Assembly (NCBI GenBank): GCA_037127255.1
Contig: JBANSL010000004.1
Location: 50,417,702-50,481,701 of the forward strand
Length of the DNA stretch: 64,000 bases
Reading direction: 5' to 3'
Source: Persicaria tinctoria
Taxonomy: Eukaryota > Streptophyta > Magnoliopsida > Caryophyllales > Polygonaceae
Position numbers and translations under genes: made by a program. This document shows, piece by piece, positions 9,170-18,837 of the stretch; within the stretch, counting starts at the first letter, position 1; each line of letters opens with the position of its first letter. The notes under the pieces are model-generated. The model was not told the origin of the DNA. It ran no database searches and saw only the letters and a list, made by a program, of their open reading frames with translations.

Positions 9170-11303
9170 ATGTCGCAGCGTAGTGTAAAGAAGATTGTTG
9201 ACCGTAGAACTCAAACCTCTGGCGCGGTAAGTTGCATTTCGTTCGAGTCATGTAAGTTGTGATTGTCGTGGTGAAGTGTGGCTGACATGTTAAAGTCTGT
9301 GTAGGCTGTGTACGCCGTCGAGGAAGAAAAACACTTCAAAGCAAAAATTAACCAATACTCCTGGATGTAGCTCCTAGTAAACATTGACAACCAGTTGAGC
9401 GAGTCCCGTTGGAAGCGCCTCATGGACAGCCTGTTGGGGGGCGTTGCAAGACTGGGCACAAGGGTCCTGTTCTCCGGATAGCTTGTACACTACGTTCTCC
9501 AACGACAACTGAAGACGAAGAAGGAGAATGAAATGTGGTATAAGATCCATGATGCGGTCGTGAGGTTCTCAATAACAGAGTTCACTCTTGTCACTGGTCT
9601 CAACTGCGTCTATGGTGAACCGCCCGAGGACGACTCAGGGTTCGAGAGGGCACTGTATGATTTCTTTGGAGTTGAGAAGATGAAGATGTCCAAGTTCGAG
9701 GTGCGGTTCCAAGTGGCAATGACATCAGAGAAATCGTCAGCCATGAAGTTGAAATATGTCCTGCTGATGCTGATCGAGGGCGTGTTGTTTGGGAAGGAAC
9801 CCAAAAACTACATTCAGGGATGGGTGGTCAACCTTGTCGCCTACATTGAAAGGTTCCCTGCCTTTCCGTGTGGTTGACTTTGCTACGAGCGAACGAACGA
9901 GTTCCTGAACTGGGCAATCGAGAGGAAGCTCCAACACAATGAGAGCAGCTCTAATGCACGTACGACCTACTACCTACTGGGATTCCCTCTCGCCTTCCAG
10001 GTTCGTACACAAATTGAACTGGACGCCTTATGAACTTATATTAAGCGTCCAATAATTATTAACTGGACAAAGAATACATTTTTACTGGACAACCTTTTGG
10101 TTGCAGCTCTGGGTGTACGAAGCCCTCCCTCCAGTAGTGGTCGTCCAATGCACGACAATCATAGACGAGAAGGTGTACCCCAGGTGTCTGCGATACGAGT
10201 TTAGAGACGCGAACCTCGAGTATGCCGCCATCGAAACCCGACTGCAGGAGGCTAAGGAGCTCGGGTACTTCAATGGCCCTGAAGCTGTGAGGCTGCTTCT
10301 ACTCCCCGATGAAGTGGAGGCAGCTACCCGTTTACACCGGGATTCCCAAAACACTCATGATAAGTGGGACAACTTCTTCGACGACATTGTCCGGGCTTCG
10401 TATTCACAAATGTGAAATCCTCACGGCCGAAACAACCAAAGGGAGGGCCTGAGTCAACGCAAGAATCAGGGGAGGGCACACAGACACAAGCTACCATATT
10501 AGAGATCGAGTCACGGTTACTAGCAAAGATAGACGATATGGCGAGGAGTATAACCGCGGAGTTAGGATCGAGGATGGCCACGCTTGAGGAGTCGATTGAA
10601 GACATGAAGAGGGCACTGAGGGGGAAGGGGACTAGGGAGTCGGAGGAGCAAGGGGATGTTCTGACGAAGAAGGTAAGGTTATCCTGGTATCATATCAGAA
10701 GCATCATGTAATTTAATAGTACTGTCATGTTATTAGTATTAGTTGTCATGTACATGTCGGTACATGTCATGCAAAATATCAGTATGTGTCAATTTAATCA
10801 CATGTCATGTGGATAGGATCATGGATCAGTGAAGGACAAGGACAAGGACAAGGACAATGACACGGGAAAGGGAAATGCCAAGAAGGAGAGACAACCCACC
10901 AAGGAGGAAAAGGACAATGGAAAGGGCATGTCCATGAAGGTATGTGCATGAGATTGTCATGTTAAGATCAATTTGATGTCATGTCAATTGTATGGACTGT
11001 CATGTTAACCGCACCTTGGTGTGCAAGTTGCAGGAGGATTTGGTGGCACCCGATGCCTCCGAGGTGCCCCTCCAACGGCCGAGAAGGAGCACTCGTCAAC
11101 ATCCTGATACGTTGTCTCAGGCAGAAGTAACTCAGCCAGCGAAGAAGCCGCGTGTGGGCAAGAAGCCATTGGATGCCACGGAGCTAGGCATTGCAACGAG
11201 GGCAGATGTTGATGTGTTCGCTACGTGGATGAAGGACGGAAGTGACCCCGTCCGGTCGGTCGAAGGCACCCTACTGCAAAAGGCGTTCTTCGGGGCACTC
11301 TAA
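9170..11303 (+). pseudogene. DUF1985-domain protein (MULE-associated), broken
   Basis: Exon 1 (9170-9226) starts with ATG and ends at a GTAAGT donor; exon 2 starts at about 9305 in the matching frame. Exon 2 encodes a DUF1985-like stretch (patterns INQYSW, LVHYVLQRQL, VRFSITEFTLVTGLNC, LMLIEGVLF) that is characteristic of plant MULE-associated genes with a C-terminal Ulp1 domain. It is interrupted by in-frame stops at 9368, 9479 and 9875. A GT...CAG intron follows (10001 to about 10106), then LWVYEALPPV..., then a frameshift before a coiled-coil-like segment (10364-10670, IESRLLAKIDDMARSI). A further exon lies at about 11030-11303. The function of DUF1985 is not established. The stops and the frameshift make this a pseudogene. 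Confidence 0.72.
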
Positions 11304-11391
11304 TCACCGACCACCTGGGTGTCATCCGAGGTTAGGTTCCCACATCGTGGTTCAATGCATCACCTTCCTCCTCATATGGTCTTCCATATAA

Positions 11392-12252
11392 ATGATTTTT
11401 CCTTGCATGCATCATATTGAGCATGCTTGTGCCCTCCTGCGGAAGGTCATCAACGTAGATGACATGTACGAAGGTGTCGTTGTTCATGATTTCTTCTTGG
11501 GGTATCTGTTGCACAAGCAATTGGCGGAAGTGAAGGGGAACCTTGACGTGTTTAAGGGGGGCGAAACGATGACCCACTACTTCGACGACAAGTTGTCGCA
11601 GATGTTTTCGACGGGTTGGGCTGATGTCGACCGGTTGTTGGCGCCTTGGAATCTAAAGAACGAGCACTGGGTGGCCCTTGATATCAATTTCGCGGAGTGC
11701 ACATTGGATGTCTCCAATCCCGACATAAGCCACCTCGCTGAGCGCCGTATGGCGAGCCTCCTCAAGCCGGTGACCCACCTCCTCCCCATTCTGATGAACA
11801 CCCACCTCAAACTACGAATGAAATGGGTCGGCAAAGTCCCAAAACCCTTGGTGTACAAAAGGGTGAAGGGGATTCCCCAAAAAAAAAACAATCATAAGTC
11901 ATTATTTCCACTTCAATTAAAAAAAATTGTTGCAGGTTGGGTGAACATATTTCGCTCTTGTGATGTAGGGGCGACTGTGGTCCATACGCCATCGGTTAAT
12001 TGTAGCTCCTCGCGACCAGCGACACCAAGTTCCATAGCCTGGACGTTCACTTCATTGTGGTGTACCGCCAATCGCTTTGTGTTTCCATCTTTCACGGACG
12101 TCTTACACCCACATCCGATCCTTAAAAAAAACTCCCTGATTGATTTTATATACATTGTTGGTGGGTTTTACACAACGGTTGGTTTGTTTAGACTTGTTAC
12201 TTCGTTTATACTGTTGTTGGCTGGTATGCCGGCGGCTGTTGCTTCATTTTAA
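11392..12252 (+). pseudogene. ULP1-like (C48) protease domain, probably inactive
   Basis: The true exon probably begins near 11425 after an acceptor, continuing the preceding 'TTWVSSE' segment into 'HACALLRKVIN', the usual entry to Ulp1 domains attached to DUF1985. About residues 80-110 contain EHWVALDINFAECTLDVSNPD, matching the HW...D catalytic His/Asp region of C48 SUMO/ubiquitin-like proteases. Later, RSCDVGATVV (near 11950) occupies the place of the nucleophile motif SGDCGxxVV, with the expected Cys replaced by Val. The C-terminal 80 residues read through noncoding sequence. Together with the broken upstream exons, this is a dead gene. In active relatives the product would cleave ubiquitin-like conjugates in the nucleus; that role is not claimed here. 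Confidence 0.65.
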
Positions 12253-12578
12253 ACTGTTGTTTGTTGGTTTTAGACATTTCGATATGCAATTATTGTTGGT
12301 TTGTGGTATTCATTGGTTTGTCATTATGACATGTCAAGTTCACTATCTGTCATGTCAAAATGCGGATACTGTCATAGCAAAAGCACATAATGTCATGTCA
12401 AAAGTGGGTAATGTTAGGTGACATATCGGCAAACAACCCCCCTTCTCACACAACGTAGAACAAAGTAGAACAAACCCCTCATACAAAGTAGCAGAAAGGC
12501 ATCGTACTTCACATCAAAATAGGGTAACTATGTACTTAATTGCGAACGGCGCCGTAACTGGAAGTTCCTATCCCACCG
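12253..12578. other. Intergenic spacer between convergent MULE remnants
   Basis: No coding sequence is seen. TGTCATGT/TGTCATGTCAAAA words recur at 12325-12400. Confidence 0.45.
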
Positions 12579-14067
12579 CTAGGTGCGATGTCGCTTCTTC
12601 AATTTCCCAGCTACACCCGGCCACTCAGTTTGTTCAAGTTTCACAGTTGTCGGAAACGACCTGGTCTTCTCTTTTCCGCGTTGGTATGCTTCCTTTACTT
12701 CTCTCACCACTCGCTTCGCCTCCTGATCCCATGAGGTGACTACATCTTCGACGTCACTGCTCACACAAATTACCTGCTTCTCAATTCCAAATGCGCATGC
12801 GTTGTCCAACTCCTCACTTGTCTCAAACTGGACACGTGTACATTCTAACTGGACAAGCGAGGGTTCTAACTGGACAATCTGCGTTTCTAACATAACACGT
12901 GGACATCCTTGTCCATCGACACCTTGTGCTCCCAAAACAGTGGACAATGGGTGATCTTCTTGGGTAGACCTGGGCATGGGCGGGGGTGGGCCAGGCCTAT
13001 GAGAATATTTTCGCCCATTTTAGCTGGCCGGGCTTGGGCTAGGCCCAGTTTTTGGGCCAACTCTCTTGCCCAAGCCCGCCCACATGGGTGGGTCGGGTAG
13101 CCCACCGGGCCGACCATTATAAATTCGTAAAATATTATTTTTATTTTATTATTTTTACGTTTGATCTCAAACTACACAAATGTGCTTACTGTCTTAGAAG
13201 ATTGAAATTTATACAAAACAAAGGTATACAAGTTACACAAATGTGAAATTAGACACTATAATCTTTATGTAGGTTCATTTCAATGAATTTTTTTTGAAAA
13301 GAATATATTTAGTACTATTGTATTTCTTAATTTATATGTGATGTAAATACTATTAGTATTTATAAAGTAATAGATATAAAAGTTTAGATATTATATAAGC
13401 AATACATATACTCCATAGTATTTTAATACGAATATATAAAAATTAATATAAGTAATATATATAGGCGGGTTGGGCCAACCGGCCCGCTTGGGCTTAACCC
13501 TTAGCCCAAGCCCGGCCCTAGGGGCCAACCGGGCCGGGCCTGTCGGCCCGCTTGGGCCAATTACCTTACCCAAGCCTGCATATTTTACAGGGCGGATTGG
13601 GCGGGTTCGCCCATATCTGCTCAGGTCTATTCTTGGGTCAAGGGTGGCCCACCCTTGACTGAATGGCTCATTGTGGATCCTTCCGTATTGGTAAAATCTC
13701 CGCCAACCTTGCGAACTAGGGTGACATGGAGGTCGATAGGCCAGGATCGTTCTCCGGAAAGACCTTTTACAAACTTGTAGGCCTGCAGGTCTTCTTTATC
13801 CCCAATTCAAAAAGGTCTACACCCTTTCTTCTTCGACTTTACATATGTGGCCTCGATGTCATGCCTCCTCCCATCGACATTAAACTTGGCCATCAGTTGT
13901 TTTTTCAGGGAGACATAGGCAATAAGTTTGTCTACTAGTACGACCTTCTGGCTCCTCGACCACTTCACGACCCAAGTGCCCTCTTCACCAGTCCACCATC
14001 CACCAAAAAATACAGTGATACACACAGACGATTTGTCCCCCTTTCCATTAGTTACAAGGGGAGACAT
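12579..14067 (-). pseudogene. MULE transposase N-terminal remnant, split by a hAT MITE
   Basis: The minus ORF 14067-13807 has the look of the plant MuDR-type transposase N-terminal domain: VCITVFFGGWW, then WVVKWSRSQKVVLVDKLIAY, then VSLKKQLMAKFNVDGRRHDIEATY. The frame stops after GCRPF and can be followed further downstream. At 13630 it is interrupted by the hAT MITE and resumes at 12956 in a compatible frame (DHPLSTVLGAQG...), running to a stop at 12579. The MULE catalytic DDE core and zinc finger are absent. It lies convergent to the ULP1-type pseudogene, the arrangement expected for a two-gene MULE. Confidence 0.62.
12965..13629. mobile_element. Non-autonomous hAT MITE with 8-bp target duplication
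   Basis: The ends are TAGACCTGGGCA at the left and TGCTCAGGTCTA at the right, inverted. It is flanked by a perfect 8-bp repeat TTCTTGGG at 12957-12964 and 13630-13637, as expected for hAT. Both subterminal regions are rich in GGGCC/GGCCC and 'cccaagcccg' words; the middle is AT-rich and noncoding. The length is 665 bp. Removing it reconnects the minus-strand transposase remnant. Confidence 0.92.
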
Positions 14068-14269
14068 TCAGTTTTATAGGGAGATGAACATATTTTAGGG
14101 AGAAACGTATCACATAACCTAAATAGAAGGAAGACTTACTCATTTTCTACAAGAAGTCGGTGTATGTCCAGTTAACCCGAATAGGTGTCAAGCGCTTGAA
14201 TGGGTTTATAGTCTCCCCCTCATCCCCCTCTTATTCTCTATTGACGCAAATGACAGGGCGGGAAATTTA

Positions 14270-14360
14270 ATCTTACTCCCGCCCTCTCTCTCTCTCTCTC
14301 TCTCTCCCCTGTCTTATCTACTGTCATTCTCTCTCCTCTGCAAGATCCCCCCCCCCCCTT
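14270..14360. repeat. CT-rich microsatellite and poly-C near right MULE end
   Basis: A (CT)n run at about 14285-14308 is followed by 'cccctgtcttatctactgtcattctctctcctctgc' and a poly-C run. Inverted, the 'gcagaggagagaga' part resembles 'gacagaggagagaga' at 8032-8046, which is the only hint of terminal inverted repeats. Confidence 0.5.
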
Positions 14361-14923
14361 TTGTCTTTCTCTGAATTTGTTGTTGGGTTAAATTTTATTC
14401 ATTGCTTAGAACTTCATACGGTTTCAAATTTTATTTAGTGGTTTGAATTTAATACGGGTCTTTTTTCCTACGATTTTGCATTTTATGAGTATTAAGTGTA
14501 AGTGGGAAACCCAGCTTTATACGAAGGTCAAACGTTGAATAAAAACCCTTGAAAATATGTCCAGTAGATAACTGTTGGTTGCCCAGAAGGGAAGCATTGA
14601 CCGGAGAGTTGTTTTTTATGGGTGTCATGTATCGTTTAACGACAGACAGTAAATCCCCTTCATTTATGTCATGTCAGAGGTGACACGCCACTCTGTTTAT
14701 ATCAACCCACTGCCATACTAATTGTAGACAACAACAAAACACTGCAATTTAATGTCTTCTGCTACTGCTTTTTTTCTCTCAATGATCACATGCTGAACAG
14801 TGTTGATATTTCCCATACACCCCACTTATATATGACAGCCATTCACCATCCATACTCCCCACAAATTGGTGAAGTTAAATCCCCATTGCCATTTAACAAC
14901 CTCTCCAACAACCCTTCAACGAA

Positions 14924-15179
14924 ATGGCATCTTCTCCATACCCTCACGCCTCCTCATTTGGCCTCCCTCCCCGACCTGACCCCATCATTATATCATCCGA
15001 CGAATCAGACGATGGAGGTTTATCGATCATTTCATTCGTGTAGATTTCATTTATGGTACTTGTATTATTATACTACCTTATTTTTGTTCTTTTATCCAGG
15101 ACCAATGTTTTGGAAATTCGGGTACGCAAGGGTCGAGTATATGTTTTGGAAAACCACCCATGAATTTCAAAGGATTTGA
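14924..15179 (+). CDS. Hypothetical two-exon small protein, 57 aa
   Basis: The ATG at 14924 opens a frame (MASSPYPHASS...). A GT at 15018 and a pyrimidine-rich AG at 15098-15099 define an 82-base intron. Joining 14924-15017 to 15100-15179 gives 58 codons including the TGA stop. Exon 1 ends with an acidic IIISSDESDDG motif; exon 2 is aromatic (MFWKFGYARVEYMFW). Unspliced, the frame ends at 15043 after 39 residues. An upstream 'ttatatatga' near 14826 could be a TATA element. The product is not recognised. It may be a captured or decayed gene fragment at the edge of the Mutator-like region; transcription is not shown. Confidence 0.3.
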
Positions 15180-15905
15180 AAGGATTTTAAGAAGGGAAAA
15201 ATGAACATAAGATGCCTAACCGAAATTGGACTAAGTAATGAACTTGACTTGTAATAGAAGAGGAAAACCGACCAAACGGGGACGCGAGTGGGTAGTAAAG
15301 GCGCTAGACCACCCCTATTGGGTGTAGTTGGGGCAAAATATCAGCTTGTTCTTTACAGATGGGTTGGGAGACTCCAAGGAGATCATTGTGAGTGTCACTA
15401 ACTGATTCTATGTTGAGTGCTTGCTATGCTAGATATCTGATTGGTATGCCTAACAATTAAATGTGTACTAGTTGATCTGTGCAAATTGGATAGTGGGAGT
15501 ACCCTTGTTTTTGTGTGGGCAAACCCAGTTTGTGTGGAACGTCCCCTTCCACTATGTTAACCCCTTGACGGTTCTATCTAGCATTTTCCCGGATGGCAGT
15601 GTCTTCCACGGGAAATTGGGTTGGTAAACACATTGTGTCGGGAATCATGGGTAGATATTAAGTTTGTCTAAGTGAGTGTTGGAAGTTCTTGATGTCACTT
15701 TGAGTCAGAAGTAAGGTGTTTCTCGGGTTGTCTTTCCTTATTCTTATGATGACCAACCAGTGCCTTCTTGCCATGAAGAGTCATACCGGAGTCCCACGGG
15801 AAAGAGGGGTGATAAGTCGGTTGGGAAAGTCAATGGTTGCCCTTAGGGATCTCTGTCCGGTTATAATGGCGACTCTATCTGAATTGCATGACATGATTCT
15901 GTAAT
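15180..15905 (+). other. Exon-like fragments of an unrecognised gene remnant
   Basis: Short coding-like stretches appear in different frames with stops between them: RGREWVVKALDHPYW near 15280, LFFTDGLGDSKEIIV near 15345, and VWNVPFHYVNPLTVL near 15540. They suggest a decayed plant gene, possibly carried by the Mutator-like element. I do not recognise the family. Confidence 0.3.
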
Positions 15906-18180
15906 CTTCCGCGTGTGCCTCGCAAATGATCATTAGTATAAAGCTACTCATGTTATGCCTTGCTTTCCATCATGATTATATGTTGTCATAGTATGTCTAC
16001 TTGGCTCATTGTATTGCATGTATGATTGATTTAAAGTATGAACCATATGATATGAACCAACCTGATCGTTATCTTCTCCTGAATTAGGTTTATGATAGTG
16101 TGATCAATTCCTCTTTGTATGAATGTTGATAGATGATCATCTTAGCATGTTGGATGATGACGTGTCAATGCCTATTATCCCTTTTGTGACAAGAATCAAT
16201 AGCATGCCCGTTTGTTATATATACATTAGGTTAATTATTGTTGCTTACTCATCAATTTATATTGTTGTGTGATACTTGCACGGAATTGGGATTATGTTGG
16301 TGTAAATGAGTCTTGATAAATGCATGTTTTATCCCAGTATGTGTTGGTTTGAACTCATGTTCCCGTGTTCCAGCTATATTGCCCTGTTGCTTAAACTCAT
16401 AGTATACATCGTAAAACCTTCCTCATGCTTCTATATAATTGGAATAGGATTGAATTGATTTCTTGCGTATCGTCGTGATTAGGTACATGCATGTATCGTA
16501 TGTTATGTTGAGACACTAGTAGCATGTAGGACCCTTGATTGTGACTTGTACGAATTATACCTTGTATACAATATTGCTGGTCTTCTCTTGAGCTAGGTCC
16601 CTGATAGTGTGGTTCCTTCCTCTTGTTGTCCTCATAAAATGTTTCACTCATCCTGGTTGGATTAATATTGAATTCGATGATTGCCTTGCTTAATTTATGT
16701 GATGGTTGATCCTAGCATGCTTACATGTTATCGTTCGATAGTATTTCCCCAATTACTCTATGATATCATCTCGTGGTTGCATGAACATATGACTTGACAC
16801 CTCGCCTGATCACACACCACGCTATATCATGATTTCGCATAGGCATGACACCTAAATGTTGGAACGAATCTATTCGAATTACCTTGGTTGTAGTCATGTT
16901 TGATATGTGCTAGTAGTATCCTGTAGGGCTTTATGCTTCCCAATATGACTTGCTAAATGATTACATGTCGTACTTATTCTATAATATGATACCTATTGAA
17001 CCATTTATGTGCTCTATGACGGTTCATTCGTAGCATGATTATAATCTACCACTGTGATGTTCTATTCATTACTCTGTGATGATCCCTCTTGTTTTCATGG
17101 ACCTTATAATGAACTTCTTTAAATGACTCCTGACTATGATCATGCCTTATCATGTATCTCTAGTACCATGTGTTACTTACGCTTTTTAAATGTATCGCGT
17201 CATATGATTACACGCCGATCGCAACTTATTATATGATCATTGTTGTTAGATGTGATAATTGCCACGCCGCACTTATGTATCCTCGTATGACATTTGGTTT
17301 GATCGTTATCATGTACCTTGTCATGCTATATTTGACCTCATTTGTTGACGTGTATACCATGCTCGTTCATTGTTCATATACATGATACTTGCCATCCTCG
17401 TTAAACCCCGCATGACCATTACTAGCTCCGCATAATTTGCTTGAAATTACTTGGCATATCTGCTTTCATGGAGTAATAAACTGCTAGCTCATCTCACATG
17501 TATCAGTGTAGGACTTGATTGTGTCTTTTGGAATGAATACGCATGTTGTTCTCCTTTAGATAGTTACATGTTAGTGTGGATTAATGTGACAGATGTGTTC
17601 CATGGTGAATTCGTGTTTGCTTGTTGCGATTATAACCTAATAGACTCCCGTAGGGGCATCGTTACTATTCTCGGGTCGGAGTTTCATCTCTAGTTGTCGT
17701 CTTTAGTTGTGGTCCGTGTTTGTCCCCGAAAAGAATTTGGGTTGTCTTCTCTTGTCACTCCCCTATCTCTGCTAACTTAAAGTCCTCTGCGATACTTGGA
17801 CGAGCGACCGCATGGGAAAGAGAACGGAAGTTAGATAGCGATAGAGCAGCATAGCGGAAGCGTGAGCCCATAACCCACGGGCCTCATGATCTATGTTGTG
17901 TTGATGTGTTGACAAGGAGTTTTGATACGTTGACTCTATGATGACGAGGTACCTTTTATGACTTTGATGTGATATCGAGATGTGTGTTATTATTTTGGCA
18001 TGGATGCATATTATCACCTTTAGTATGATGTGGAGATATTGATGTGACCTGGCGGCACTGTGTTGGCATATGTTTGAGATATGTCGTATGATGTACTTGT
18101 TGAGAATTGATTGGTTATATGGTTATGCATTTCTTATAGCTTGTGGTTCTTGCGCGAATTGATATTGATAGATTGATTTG
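15906..18180 (+). other. AT-rich noncoding retroelement interior with degenerate periodic words
   Basis: No ORF above chance. Phrases such as 'ctctatgatatcatc', 'ctctgtgatgatccc', 'gattacatgtcgtac' and 'catgattatatg' recur every couple of hundred bases, as in degraded tandem arrays. The stretch from 17600 to 17750 ('gattataacctaatag' ... 'ccgaaaagaattt') resembles 40020-40110. It leads directly into the conserved 3' interior of the family T element. Confidence 0.4.
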
Positions 18181-18837
18181 ATTTTGGAAACTAGGGAGAG
18201 AATATGGGATTAGCCCTTAGAGGTGGATGATTCCACCTCCGAGCTTCTGAATTTGATTGATTATTATGTGGGAAACTGATTTGGTTTTGGAGGATTTTGA
18301 GGAAATTTTGATCGAAACGATTTTACTTATTTTGGTGTAAAGTTGCTTGGTTAAACGTCTTAATTGAAGATTTTGAGCAGCTTGAAAAGGAATTACATGA
18401 AATTTTAAGGAATAAACGTTACTGGGAATTTCAACAATTTTGAGACCAATCTTTTCCAATTGCGTAAATCCCTTTTTAAGAATTTTCACACCCGGGCTTA
18501 TATAATAACGCTTCGCGAAGTGGATACAAGCATTTTATAGGGGCGCATATAGAATGCTTGCTAAGTCCCAGTAGAGACGCTATGATTGCTTTTCGAGTTA
18601 TGATGTGACCGAAAGGTCGGGGTAAGGGTGTGATAGAGGCCCATATCACATACTTTCTACGACCAATTGGGAATGTTACGATCACGTCAAGGGTGCTGTG
18701 AGGATCTCATACGGGCCCCTATGAGATGCTTACAGAATCAATGACATGATCCTTGGACTCACCAATTTAAAACTGCATCCCCATGTTTTAGAGTGATTTT
18801 AGTCTCGGGCACGAGACTTGTTTTTAGAGGTGGATGA
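18181..18837 (+). mobile_element. Family T element, conserved 3' interior with polypurine tract
   Basis: This stretch is homologous, inverted, to 63411-64000: both carry 'aattgattgatt' then 'gggaaactgattt' then 'ttttggtgtaaagt' then 'gcttggttaaacgtctta', and the 'acttgtttttagaggtggatga' segment just before the LTR. The last bases, AGAGGTGGATGA (18826-18837), are the likely polypurine tract priming plus-strand synthesis. No pol-coding sequence is present. Confidence 0.75.

Larger units (their letters stand above)
7940..14420. mobile_element. Decayed Mutator-like element carrying DUF1985/ULP1 gene
   Basis: The region holds a plus-strand DUF1985-ULP1-type pseudogene and, facing it, a minus-strand remnant of a MULE transposase N-terminus. 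Plant MULEs of the Kaonashi type are known to carry ULP1-like protease sequence next to a mudrA-type gene. GA-rich sequence on the plus strand near 8035-8140 and its inverse, CT-rich, near 14270-14345 may be the inner parts of terminal inverted repeats, but clear terminal ends and a 9-bp target duplication were not found. The transposase catalytic core is absent, so the element is non-autonomous. Boundaries are approximate. Confidence 0.55.
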
